Part shown: positions 36,184-44,068 of the stretch, in pieces
Position numbering within the stretch: the stretch's first letter is position 1
How the letters are laid out: every line of letters begins with the position of its first letter
Assembly (NCBI RefSeq): GCF_009707865.1
Contig: NZ_WMBA01000050.1
Coordinates: 1 to 61,569 of the forward strand
DNA: 61,569 nucleotides
Reading direction: 5' to 3'
Source of the DNA: Amycolatopsis pithecellobii
GTDB lineage: Bacteria > Actinomycetota > Actinomycetes > Mycobacteriales > Pseudonocardiaceae
Made by a program: the position numbers and the translations under genes
The notes under the pieces: generated by a model
What the model was told of the DNA's origin: nothing
What the model saw: only the letters and a program-made list of their open reading frames with translations
Databases searched by the model: none

Positions 36184-36184
36184 A

Positions 36185-36514
36185 ATGACCGGCCCGGCGG
36201 ACAATGCGATCAAGGAACTCATCGGGATCTGGGATGTCACCATGAAGACCCCGATAGGTTCACTCAGTGCCGTTTATGTGTTTACGCACAATGGAAACGA
36301 GGTCGTCGGAACCGCTACGGGTGCGGGGGAAGAAACGCCCGTCACCGCCGTGCGCGTCGAAGGGCCCCGGGTAACGTGGCGGCAGAGCGTCCGGAAACCG
36401 TTACGGCTGAACCTCGAATTCGACGTCGAAGTGCGCTCCGGTGAGATGCTCGGCCATTCCCGCGCCGGCCGCCTACCGAAAACCCAAGTCTCCGGCCACC
36501 GGCGATCGGGCTAG
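36185..36514 (+). CDS. Small hypothetical protein (lipocalin-like fold suggested)
   Basis: The 109-residue protein reads IKELIGIWDVTMKTPIGSLS, then VFTHNGNEVVGTATGAGEET and LNLEFDVEVRSGEMLGHSRA, alternating short strands as in small beta-barrel proteins. Similar proteins sit beside redox and hydrolase genes in actinobacteria, but I cannot name a family with confidence. The ATG begins one base after the stop of the DJ-1 gene, so translation is likely coupled. It ends 42 bp from the convergent CoA-transferase gene. Confidence 0.75.
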   Translation: MTGPADNAIKELIGIWDVTMKTPIGSLSAVYVFTHNGNEVVGTATGAGEETPVTAVRVEGPRVTWRQSVRKPLRLNLEFDVEVRSGEMLGHSRAGRLPKTQVSGHRRSG

Positions 36515-36556
36515 GGCGCCGGCATCCTGTCCCTCCATTGTGGACTCCGGCGCGCG

Positions 36557-37756
36557 TCATGTTGCCCCGAAGACACCGGCATCGGCAAACTGCCGGATGG
36601 TCTCTTCGTCGTAACCGAGCAGCTCACGCAGCACAGTATCCGTGTGCTCGCCCCGGAATGGCGCTCGCCGGTGCCGGGTCACCGGTTCGCCCACCCGCAC
36701 CGGCGAATCGACCTGCCGCACGGTGCCGAACCGTGGGTGCTCGGTCGACACGATCAGCCCGCGAGCCTCCGTGTGCTCTTCCCGCAGCGCCTGGGCGACA
36801 TCGTTCACCGGCCCGCACGGCACCGAGGCCGCTCGCAGCGCGTCGACCCACTCGGCCACCGTGCGGCTGGACAACACTTCGTCGAGGATGTCCTGTACGG
36901 CCTGATGATTCTCGCGGCGCGCAGTGAACGTCCGGAACCGGGCGTCGGTGGCGAGTTCGGGTCGGCCGACGACCTCGGTGAGTCGCCGCCAGAACTTTTC
37001 CTTCGCGCAGGCAATCACGAGCCAGCCGTCCTTGGCGGTGAACACTTGGAAGGGCACCAGCGAGGGATGTGCGGAGCGCCGGGTCCGCGCCGGCTCATAC
37101 CGCTCGGTCAGATGCCAGGTGGCGGGATAGGTCAGAAGGCTGAGCGCCGTGTCGTACAGGCTCACGTCGCAGTCCATTCCCACACCGTCGCGCCGGGCGG
37201 CATGAATTCCGGCGAGCAGCGAGATCGCCGCGACGAACCCGCCCGAGTAGTCGACCAGTGACAATCCCGTCTTCTCCGGTGGCCCCGCCGGATCGCCTGC
37301 CAGCGTCATCCAGCCTGCGAGTCCTTGCAGGACATAGTCGTATCCTGGCTCGTCGGCCCGTGGGCCGGTCATCCCGAAACCGGTCAGCGAGCAGCACACG
37401 ATCTTCGGATTGACATGCTTGAGGTCGTCGTAACGGATGCCGAGTTTGGCGGGCACGTCGCCGCGGAGGTTCGAGTACACGGCGTCGGCGTGGCGGACGA
37501 GGTCCTCCAGCACGGTGCGCCCGTCGGGGTGCCGGACGTTCAGGCTGACGCTGCGTTTGTTCCGGTTGAAGGTTTCGAAGAACAACGAGTCCTCGCCGGC
37601 CGCGTAGGGCGGGACGTAGCGACCGACGTCGCCTCCCGCGGAGGGGTCCTCGATCTTGATCACGTCCGCACCGAGACTCGCGAGATGCAGGGAGCCGAAT
37701 GGACCGGCGCCGTACTGCTCCAATGCGATGACGCGCACGTCCTCCAGCGGGCTCAT
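36557..37756 (-). CDS. Family III CoA-transferase (CaiB/BaiF type)
   Basis: Family III enzymes move CoA between carboxylic acids. The 399-residue protein has VRVIALEQYGAGPFGSLHLA, GADVIKIEDPSAGGDVGRYV and SLFFETFNRNKRSVSLNV. Further on are GYDYVLQGLAGWM, with the catalytic aspartate expected near GYD, and VDYSGGFVAAISLL. It is coupled by a 4-bp overlap to the MaoC gene upstream, whose relatives act on dicarboxylyl-CoA esters. A likely role is therefore activation of a C4-C5 unsaturated or hydroxy dicarboxylate using succinyl-CoA or acetyl-CoA; this is inference. Confidence 0.87.
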   Translation of the reverse strand: MSPLEDVRVIALEQYGAGPFGSLHLASLGADVIKIEDPSAGGDVGRYVPPYAAGEDSLFFETFNRNKRSVSLNVRHPDGRTVLEDLVRHADAVYSNLRGDVPAKLGIRYDDLKHVNPKIVCCSLTGFGMTGPRADEPGYDYVLQGLAGWMTLAGDPAGPPEKTGLSLVDYSGGFVAAISLLAGIHAARRDGVGMDCDVSLYDTALSLLTYPATWHLTERYEPARTRRSAHPSLVPFQVFTAKDGWLVIACAKEKFWRRLTEVVGRPELATDARFRTFTARRENHQAVQDILDEVLSSRTVAEWVDALRAASVPCGPVNDVAQALREEHTEARGLIVSTEHPRFGTVRQVDSPVRVGEPVTRHRRAPFRGEHTDTVLRELLGYDEETIRQFADAGVFGAT

Positions 37757-38289
37757 GCCGGACGCTCCCAGTCGTGAACCACCAGCGGTTCCTTCGGTTC
37801 CGGGAAGCCGGCCCCCGCGCGGGGTGCGCCGCGGCGGTGAATGTAGAAGGTTCGAACGAAGGAGAGCACCTCATCTCCATGCTGGTTTATGGTGCGGGTC
37901 TTGATGGTCACGATGCCCGCGTCGGGACGGCTGGCCGACTCTCGCTTGGCAAGGACGATGGACTCCGACCACAACGTGTCGCCCGCGTATACCGGATGTG
38001 ACAGCCGCAATTTGTCCAAACCCAGGTTGGCGAACGCGTTCTGGGTCGTGTCGATGACACTCTGCCCGATGGCGATCGCAATGGTCAGCGTGGACACGAC
38101 AAGCGGCTTGCCGAATTCTGAGGCCTTGCCGACTTCGGCGTTGAAATGGGCCTCGTTGGTATTCATGGTCAGCAGGGTGAACCACGTGTTGTCCGTGTCG
38201 GTGATGGTGCGGCCCAGCGGGTGCTGGTACACATCGTCTATTTCGAAGTCCTCGAAGAACCGACCTTCCCACCCGGCTCTCACTTTCAT
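37753..38289 (-). CDS. MaoC-family dehydratase, mesaconyl-CoA-hydratase-like
   Basis: MaoC hotdog enzymes hydrate enoyl-CoA thioesters. The 178-residue protein has RTITDTDNTWFTLLTMNTNE, HFNAEVGKASEFGKPLVVST and LRLSHPVYAGDTLWSESIVL. These blocks resemble the hydratases that interconvert mesaconyl-CoA and beta-methylmalyl-CoA, or itaconyl-CoA and citramalyl-CoA. The ATG is preceded by gctagggaggcgtc. The CoA-transferase gene follows with a 4-bp overlap. The FCD-GntR gene lies 105 bp upstream on the same strand, so the three may share a transcript. Confidence 0.86.
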   Translation of the reverse strand: MKVRAGWEGRFFEDFEIDDVYQHPLGRTITDTDNTWFTLLTMNTNEAHFNAEVGKASEFGKPLVVSTLTIAIAIGQSVIDTTQNAFANLGLDKLRLSHPVYAGDTLWSESIVLAKRESASRPDAGIVTIKTRTINQHGDEVLSFVRTFYIHRRGAPRAGAGFPEPKEPLVVHDWERPA

Positions 38290-38394
38290 GACGCCTCCCT
38301 AGCGAAACAACGGCGCGGTACACCCACCCGCGCAACCCTGCGACAGGCGAGTGCCGTGGCCGTTTCGGAATTTCGTCCCAGTGGTGTCCGGCTC

Positions 38395-39129
38395 TTACTG
38401 CTTCGGTGCCGGCTCGTCTTTGTTTCGGTCGATGGCCTCGTAATGGATGCGCAGGTAGCGCAGATGTGCGCGCGTCGCCTCCCGGGCACCGGCTTGGTCG
38501 CCGCTTTCGAGGTGACCGAAGATTTCGCGATGATCGTGATCGACCTGGACCCAGAAGTCCTCGGACGCACGTTCGCGAAGAAATCGCTCCTGCAGGACCC
38601 GGAAAACCGGCTCGGCCATCATCTCCATGAGCGGGTTGTGGGTGGCCCGCAGCACCCCCAGATGAAAACTACGATTATCTGAGAACACGCTTTTGGGGTT
38701 GACGTCGACGGGATCGAAAAGCGTTTCCCGGATCGCCGCGAGCTCTTCCTCGCTGCGATTGCGCGCCGCGATTTCGGCCGCCGGGACTTCGAGCATTTCG
38801 CGGATATCGACGAGCGCCCGCACGGTCAGGTCGGTGCCGTCGGCGAGGAGGGCAAGGTTCAATCGCAGCGACTCGCTGATCTGCGCGGGCGTTGGCCGCG
38901 TGACGAATGTGCCACCACCGACGCCCCGTTTCACCATCACGAGTCCCTGGCTGGCGAGCGCCCGTACCGCCTCGCGCGCGGTGTTACGGCTGACCTGGTA
39001 ATGGTCCGAGAGTTCCGATTCCGTGGGAAGCTGATGCCCCGCGCGCAGTTCGCCCGAGAGGATCTGCTCGCGGATATGTGCGGCAAGCCGGTCGTACGCC
39101 GTGGTCGCGCCTCGCGATTCGACAGTCAA
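38395..39129 (-). CDS. GntR-family regulator, FCD (FadR-like) subfamily
   Basis: It is a ligand-responsive repressor. It has a winged helix-turn-helix (AHIREQILSGELRAGHQLPT and YQVSRNTAREAVRALASQG) and a C-terminal all-helical FCD domain with the metal-ligand histidines typical of the group (SFHLGVLRATHNPLMEMM; DHDHREIFGHLESGDQ). The frame opens at a GTG at 39159; I prefer the TTG at 39129, since aaagggacgtgc precedes it and the next residues lead into the DNA-binding domain. It is divergent from the CocE/NonD hydrolase gene, with two candidate operators between them. Ligand unknown. Confidence 0.88.
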   Translation of the reverse strand: MTVESRGATTAYDRLAAHIREQILSGELRAGHQLPTESELSDHYQVSRNTAREAVRALASQGLVMVKRGVGGGTFVTRPTPAQISESLRLNLALLADGTDLTVRALVDIREMLEVPAAEIAARNRSEEELAAIRETLFDPVDVNPKSVFSDNRSFHLGVLRATHNPLMEMMAEPVFRVLQERFLRERASEDFWVQVDHDHREIFGHLESGDQAGAREATRAHLRYLRIHYEAIDRNKDEPAPKQ

Positions 39130-39280
39130 AGCACGTCCCTTTGCCGGGCGACATGACACTCGGATCCGCTGGAGGTCAGAGGTTCACCACAGAGCCTCGT
39201 CATCTTCTCCTCCCGGACAGTGAAACCGCCCCATGCTCGATGAACCGCGAGGCGAAGTTACCGGATTTCACTGTTGACGT

Positions 39281-39297
39281 TAAACCTTGGAGGTTTA
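39281..39297. promoter_or_regulatory. Candidate GntR operator 1
   Basis: TAAACC-ttgga-GGTTTA is a perfect inverted repeat with 6-bp arms, starting two bases after a TTGACG -35-like element. It is AT-richer than its surroundings and fits the palindromic sites of FCD-GntR regulators. A bound repressor would block the promoter. Confidence 0.6.
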
Positions 39298-39378
39298 GCT
39301 GTCAAGGCTGCTCGGCTGGGTCGCGGAGGCCTTGAGTGCTCCCGTTGACGGCGGTAGGGGGCGGAGTTAACCTACCCC

Positions 39379-39393
39379 AAAACTCGGAGGTTT
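39379..39393. promoter_or_regulatory. Candidate GntR operator 2
   Basis: AAAACTCGGAGGTTT matches the 15 bases at 39282-39296 at 13 positions and contains AAAC-N6-GTTT. It lies 97 bp downstream of operator 1, toward the hydrolase gene. Two sites at this spacing could support DNA looping. Confidence 0.5.
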
Positions 39394-39462
39394 CGACAAG
39401 TCTGGCGTGCATTGGCATCGGCTTCTCCGCGCATATCGGGACGCCGAGAGAGGGGCTTCAGC

Positions 39463-41490
39463 ATGAATTCGTCACCGCAGTCGCCGAACGGTCGTGTGGT
39501 GTCGCCAAGCCAGTACGAGGTTCGCATCGACCGCGGGGTGCGAATTCCCACGGCGGACCCGGAGACGAGTCTCGGTGCGGTCGTCTACCGGCCGGTGACG
39601 CCCGATGCGGTGCCGCTCCTGCTCATGCTGACGCCCTACCGTGGTGACTTCGTCTCCGGGGCGGCGCACGCCGGCCCGGCTCGATGGTTCGCGGAGCGCG
39701 GGTACGCCTGCATGCTCGTCGACATCCGCGGAACCGGCTCATCGGACGGGCTCATGCGGCCATTCAATGATCCGGGTGAAGCCGATGACGCCCTCGCTGC
39801 GATCGATTGGGCCACAGCGCAGTCCTGGTGCACCGGCAGGGTCGGCATGTGGGGCTTGTCTTACGGTGGCTACACGACCCTGCGCACTGCGACGCGGCAG
39901 CCGAATGCGCTCAAGGCGATCATTCCGATGATGCCGCCTGTGGACACCGAGTTCGATGCGGTTCATCCCGACGGTGCACGTGCCGACCTGCACACGCTGG
40001 TGCGTCGCGGTGGCACCAATTTGTTGCTGCAGCTACTGCCGCCGCTGGACGAGTTGAACGATCCGGCAGCACAGCGGCGGTGGCGGCGCCGGTTGCACGA
40101 GAGCGAGCCCTACTTCGCGGACCTCGCTCGCTGTCGGCTGCGAGACCCGGACCTCCGCGCGCGGGCGATCGAGCCGGCCGAGATTGTGACGCCGGCGTTG
40201 TGTGTCGGTGGCTGGTACGACCTCTACTGTTCGGCAATTGTCCGGGTCTTCGAACGTGTACAGGGACCGAAAAAGTTGTTGATAGGGCCCTGGATGCACA
40301 GCATGCCCCAGAATTCTCCATTCGGGGCCATCGATTTCCTTGCCATCGCGCTGCGTTGGTGGGATCACTGGTTACGCGACGTGGACGACGGCGTGCTCGA
40401 AGAACCGCAAGTAGTCGTCCATCAACAGGGCAAGGATCCGGGGTGGCGCGCCTACGACAAATGGCCGGCTGAGCCGGATACCGGTGGGGAAACGCAACGG
40501 ATCGTGCTGCCGCCAACCCGGTCGGGCGCCGGTGGAAGCACCTGGTATCAACCGGATCCGACCATCGGAACCACCGCCGGCTTATGCCGTATCGGTGTCG
40601 GGGGATTCGGTCTTCCCATCGACCAGCATGATGATGACGTGCGCTCGGCAACCTTCACCACGGCGCCGCTGCAAGACGATGTGCTGGTGACCGGCCGGCC
40701 TCGTGTGTCGATGAGACTGGCGGTACCGGCGCAGGGCGGGTATCCACCACGGCTGGTGGTGAGGTTGACGGCAGTCGACCTCGACGGAAGTTCCACATTG
40801 ATCACCAGCGGGGTTCTGTGCCCCGAAGGTCCCCGCGACAGCTATTCGTTCACATTGTGGCCGATTTTCTACCGGGTCGCCGTCGGCCAACGGCTCCGGA
40901 TTTCGGTGAGCGACTCGGATTTCCCTCGACTGCGCCCGCTCGCCGAGCCGATCGCCTTCGAGATCTCGTCCGTGGAACTTGAAATCGCGGAGCCGGACCA
41001 TGCCGGTGTCACCCACGACCTTCCCGCGATCACCGCGCCACGCACGAGCAACGCCGGACGATGGGAGATCACCCGAAGCCCGGGCGACGGTGGGGTTGCC
41101 GTGACAGTCGGCTCGACAACATCGGGCCGAACACCGGGCGGTGGATTGCCGTTCGAGAAGAAGGACAGCACGACAGCCACGGTGCGTCGAGATGCTCCGC
41201 AGGACTGCGTGATCCGGGGTGAGTTCAGTGCGGTCGTGCAACTCGACACGGGTGAGCTGATCGTGGTCGAGGCGCGGTTCCGCTGTCATCAGGCGACCTT
41301 GTGGGTACACGGCGAAGTGACGATCGATGGGTTGACCATCTTCTCCAGAGCGTGGGAGGCCTCGCTCGACGACGGCTCCGCCGATCTGGTGATCACCGAC
41401 GTCGGCTCACGTGCTGAAGCCCGGGCATCGGCGAGGCGTGCCCCTCTGGCGCCGGTCGGTGAGCAGTTTTCCTCGCTGCTCACCGGGTGA
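39463..41490 (+). CDS. CocE/NonD-family alpha/beta hydrolase
   Basis: CocE/NonD enzymes cleave esters or amides; the family includes cocaine esterase and X-Pro dipeptidyl acyl-hydrolases. The 675-residue protein has an alpha/beta hydrolase domain with nucleophile S133 (MWGLSYGGYT), acid D253 (GGWYDLY) and H279 (GPWMHS), and a C-terminal jelly-roll beta domain (residues about 330-560, PRVSMRLAVPAQGGYPPRLV). About 120 extra C-terminal residues follow. I chose the ATG at 39463 because of the upstream gagagggg. No signal peptide is visible, so it acts inside the cell, probably on an imported ester or amide. Confidence 0.88.
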   Translation: MNSSPQSPNGRVVSPSQYEVRIDRGVRIPTADPETSLGAVVYRPVTPDAVPLLLMLTPYRGDFVSGAAHAGPARWFAERGYACMLVDIRGTGSSDGLMRPFNDPGEADDALAAIDWATAQSWCTGRVGMWGLSYGGYTTLRTATRQPNALKAIIPMMPPVDTEFDAVHPDGARADLHTLVRRGGTNLLLQLLPPLDELNDPAAQRRWRRRLHESEPYFADLARCRLRDPDLRARAIEPAEIVTPALCVGGWYDLYCSAIVRVFERVQGPKKLLIGPWMHSMPQNSPFGAIDFLAIALRWWDHWLRDVDDGVLEEPQVVVHQQGKDPGWRAYDKWPAEPDTGGETQRIVLPPTRSGAGGSTWYQPDPTIGTTAGLCRIGVGGFGLPIDQHDDDVRSATFTTAPLQDDVLVTGRPRVSMRLAVPAQGGYPPRLVVRLTAVDLDGSSTLITSGVLCPEGPRDSYSFTLWPIFYRVAVGQRLRISVSDSDFPRLRPLAEPIAFEISSVELEIAEPDHAGVTHDLPAITAPRTSNAGRWEITRSPGDGGVAVTVGSTTSGRTPGGGLPFEKKDSTTATVRRDAPQDCVIRGEFSAVVQLDTGELIVVEARFRCHQATLWVHGEVTIDGLTIFSRAWEASLDDGSADLVITDVGSRAEARASARRAPLAPVGEQFSSLLTG

Positions 41491-41521
41491 CGCGGCAAGC
41501 GAAAGTACAACCGGCATAAGG

Positions 41522-41568
41522 GAGTGCACCGGGTTGAGGCGGCAATCGCGGTTCAGCCCGGTGCACTC
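41522..41568. terminator. Bidirectional hairpin between convergent genes
   Basis: GAGTGCACCGGG (41522-41533) pairs perfectly with CCCGGTGCACTC (41557-41568). The stem extends inward through a T.G wobble, T-A and G-C pair, giving about 15 bp with a 17-nt loop. It sits midway between the convergent hydrolase and lyase genes, so it can stop transcripts from both sides. No T-run follows, which is usual in high-GC actinobacteria. Confidence 0.75.
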
Positions 41569-41574
41569 AGGGGA

Positions 41575-42951
41575 CTAAGGATGGGGCAAGGCGGCTGAGT
41601 CGATCGCGTCGGCCGCCTTCCTCGCACGGTCGGCGGACTCGAGGGAGATGGCGGTGGAAAGGCCGATATATGAACTGGGATCAGCGAGATCGGCGAGGTC
41701 CGACGAACTCAGGTTTTCCGAGACTCGCGGGTCCTTGGCGAGGGCGTCGGCGAAGCTCGTCCCGTTTCGGGCGGCCGACGCTGCATTGTGGACAATCTCA
41801 TGGCTGTTCTGCCGGCCTACGGAAGTTCCCAGCGAAAGCATCACGGCCTCCGACGTGATGAGACCACCGGTGAGATCCAGGTTCGTCCGCATTCGCGTTT
41901 CGTCCAGCTCGAGCCCGGACAGAACGAGCACCAGTCTCGTGAGCAGATCCCCCGTGAGCATGATCGCCTGCGTCATCGCGTTGTCCATCATGGACTGGCA
42001 GGCCCCGTCGGCTTCGTGTTCATGAAGCACAGCCTCGAGGGCGAGCGGAACCAGCGTCCTTATCTGGGCGGACAACGCGGTGATGTCCTGGCACAGTTGT
42101 GGATTGACCTTGTGCGGCATAGTGGAGCTTCCGATGGTTTCACGCGGAGCCGGTTCCCGTACTTCACCCAGTTCTGTCTTCATCAGAGTTGAGATCTCGC
42201 GTCCGATTCGTCCACCGGTGGCGGCCAGCATGGCGAGCAAACACACATATTCCGCGAATGGATCCGCCATGGTGCGCGCGGGCACGTCGGCAGGGCGGAG
42301 GTCGAGACGATCCGCCACCCCCTGTTGTATTCGCGGTCCAAGGGAGCCGAACGACGCGAAGTTCCCTACCGCCCCACCGACAAGAGCGACAAAGAGCCGG
42401 TCTTCCGCTTGGGCGAATCGATCGACGTGCCTGATGAGGTCGTCGATCCACGTCGCGACCTTGAAGCCGAAGGTGATCGGCACCGCGTGCTGGCCATGGG
42501 TTCGACCGGCCATCACGACCTCGGCGCCGCGTTCGGCCAGTCCCGCTGCGGCGCGCAACGCGCGGCCGAGCCAGGTGCGAAGGAGGGAATGTGCTTGCCG
42601 CACCAGGAGAACGTCTCCGGTCTGGGTCACGTTCTGCGTGGTGACTCCCCAATGGACCCACCCCCCATGTGGTTCCCCAGCCACCTCGCTGAGCTGGGTG
42701 ATCAGGGGCATCAACGGATGGCTGGTCACTGCCATGTCATGCTGCACGCGAGCCAGATCGAAGTTGCTCAGCTGTGCGGCGCGCGCGATCACGGTGGCGG
42801 ATTCTCCCGGAATCACGCCAAGTTCCGCTTCGGTGAGTGCGAGCGCCGCTTCGACGTCAAGCCAGCGTTGCCACCGGTTCTCCCTCTCGAACAACGGGCT
42901 GATGCCGGGCTCGGGAACCCGGCCATCGGTGAAACGGGTACTGGTGCGCAT
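41575..42951 (-). CDS. Aspartase/fumarase-superfamily lyase (adenylosuccinate-lyase/CMLE-like)
   Basis: Members eliminate fumarate from, or cycloisomerise, succinyl-type substrates. The 458-residue protein has the superfamily signature GSSTMPHKVNPQLCQDI, the second region VHWGVTTQNVTQTGD and MAGRTHGQHAVPITFGFKVA. It resembles the 3-carboxymuconate cycloisomerase/EDDS-lyase-like branch more than housekeeping PurB, since purB is normally found elsewhere and the neighbours are catabolic. I chose the ATG at 42951, nine bases after the GntR stop codon; a gaggag site lies inside the end of that gene. The two form an operon. Substrate is unknown. Confidence 0.86.
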   Translation of the reverse strand: MRTSTRFTDGRVPEPGISPLFERENRWQRWLDVEAALALTEAELGVIPGESATVIARAAQLSNFDLARVQHDMAVTSHPLMPLITQLSEVAGEPHGGWVHWGVTTQNVTQTGDVLLVRQAHSLLRTWLGRALRAAAGLAERGAEVVMAGRTHGQHAVPITFGFKVATWIDDLIRHVDRFAQAEDRLFVALVGGAVGNFASFGSLGPRIQQGVADRLDLRPADVPARTMADPFAEYVCLLAMLAATGGRIGREISTLMKTELGEVREPAPRETIGSSTMPHKVNPQLCQDITALSAQIRTLVPLALEAVLHEHEADGACQSMMDNAMTQAIMLTGDLLTRLVLVLSGLELDETRMRTNLDLTGGLITSEAVMLSLGTSVGRQNSHEIVHNAASAARNGTSFADALAKDPRVSENLSSSDLADLADPSSYIGLSTAISLESADRARKAADAIDSAALPHP

Positions 42952-42959
42952 GGGACGAG

Positions 42960-43799
42960 TTACTCCTCGGCTTTCATTCCGTGCCGCTGTGCGCGGCGGA
43001 CATCCTGGACGATCGCGACTTCCGGGGAACGCTCGCGGTCCATCCTTTCGTAGCTGGGAACCAGTGAGCGCAGGTGCCGGCGGGTCGCGGCTTCCGCCGC
43101 GGCGGAGTCGCCGGCTTCTATGCACGCCAGGATTTCCTCGTGCTCGTGGTTGATCGTCTTCCATTGCCGATTCGACACCCGTTCGCGGGCGAAGCGTTCC
43201 TGGAGCACACGTTGCACGGGACTGGCCAAAATGGACAGCCAGGGATTGTGAGCTGCGGTGATCACGCCCAGATGAAACCCATAGGTGTAAGTGAAGATGT
43301 CGTTGACATCGACTGCGCGCGGGTCGAACAGCGCCCTCCGCAGCGAGGCGAGATCTTGTTCGGTGCGGCGCACCGCCGCGAGTGCACTGGCGGGAACTTC
43401 CATGATCTCCCGGATCTCCATGAGGCCGGACAGGGGGCCGTGGGCGCTTGCCACCATGAGAGACATGCTGCGCTGCAGGAAATCACCGACCCGGCTCGGG
43501 CTCGGCACGGTGACGAAAGTGCCACCGGACACCCCTTGCTTGAAGATCACCAGGCCTTCCGTGGCCAGCGCGATGAGGGCGCTGCGGGCGGTGTGCAGAC
43601 TGACGTCGTACTGGGCAGCGAGTTCCGGGCCCGTAGGCAGTTGGTCTCCTGGTTGGAGTGCGCCCGAAATTATCTCTTCACGCAACCGCGTCGTGATCCG
43701 GTGCCACTGTGTCGACTGCCCGCTCGGGTTCGACGGTCGGGTCGCGGAGCCACCGGCCCTTCGCCGGCCGGCGGGCGATACCTTGTCTCCCTTGCTCAT
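42960..43799 (-). CDS. GntR-family regulator, FCD subfamily (second copy)
   Basis: The protein of about 279 residues has a winged helix-turn-helix (RLREEIISGALQPGDQLPTG; YDVSLHTARSALIALATEG) and an FCD domain (GFHLGVITAAHNPWLSILAS; NHEHEEILACIEAGDS). It is a clear paralogue of the regulator at 38395. I chose the ATG at 43799, preceded by aggtgtgctcg; a GTG three codons earlier (43808) is also open. The lyase gene follows after 8 bp. Its probable operator lies in the promoter of the divergent transporter operon (43883-43896). Confidence 0.88.
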   Translation of the reverse strand: MSKGDKVSPAGRRRAGGSATRPSNPSGQSTQWHRITTRLREEIISGALQPGDQLPTGPELAAQYDVSLHTARSALIALATEGLVIFKQGVSGGTFVTVPSPSRVGDFLQRSMSLMVASAHGPLSGLMEIREIMEVPASALAAVRRTEQDLASLRRALFDPRAVDVNDIFTYTYGFHLGVITAAHNPWLSILASPVQRVLQERFARERVSNRQWKTINHEHEEILACIEAGDSAAAEAATRRHLRSLVPSYERMDRERSPEVAIVQDVRRAQRHGMKAEE

Positions 43800-43878
43800 C
43801 GAGCACACCTGGAAATCTGCAAATTGCTTTTCGTTACCATTCCGATGCCTCGCTCTTCCGGTCTCCTCCGGCAGGTCG

Positions 43879-43908
43879 TTGACGTTTTCTGAAACGCTAA
43901 GTTAACAT
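43879..43908 (+). promoter_or_regulatory. Promoter of the oligopeptide-type ABC operon with internal operator
   Basis: TTGACG (43879-43884) and TAACAT (43903-43908) are 18 bp apart, a good primary-sigma-factor match. Between them CGTTT-tctg-AAACG (43883-43896) is a perfect inverted repeat, a plausible site for the neighbouring GntR. The arrangement parallels that near 39274, where GTTGACGTT also precedes the palindrome. Confidence 0.65.
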
Positions 43909-44003
43909 ACCCAGCAAAACATTACATGTTTGACGCAAGCCGGAACCCCGCCCGGGAGCGGGCGTGCTAGTGGCCGCTTCGCGCAGGTGGCCGGAAAAGA
44001 ACC

Positions 44004-44028
44004 GTGTCCTTTGTGGACACAAGTGTCC
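44004..44028 (+). promoter_or_regulatory. Leader element with three alternating 6-bp arms
   Basis: GTGTCC (44004), GGACAC (44015) and GTGTCC (44023) lie in the leader of the transporter operon. The middle arm can pair with either flank: with 44004-44009 across 5 nt, or as a DNA palindrome with 44023-44028 across 2 nt. It may be a protein-binding site or a leader RNA switch; the 2-nt spacing favours protein binding to DNA. Confidence 0.4.
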
Positions 44029-44068
44029 CTTGTGGCAATTCGAGAGAAATGACAACGAGGTCAGTGAC

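Larger units (their letters stand above)
39130..39462. promoter_or_regulatory. Divergent promoter region between GntR and hydrolase genes
   Basis: This 333-bp gap holds the 5' ends of both genes. A -35-like TTGACG lies at 39274-39279 on the plus strand, immediately followed by an inverted repeat, with only a weak -10. A second related site lies at 39379. The hydrolase gene's ribosome-binding site (gagaggggcttcagc) is at the right end. No other gene is seen. Confidence 0.55.

Noticed and set aside
41575..42951. Housekeeping purB (adenylosuccinate lyase)
   Set aside because: The superfamily signature fits, but the gene is paired with a GntR regulator and sits among catabolic genes, with no purine genes nearby.
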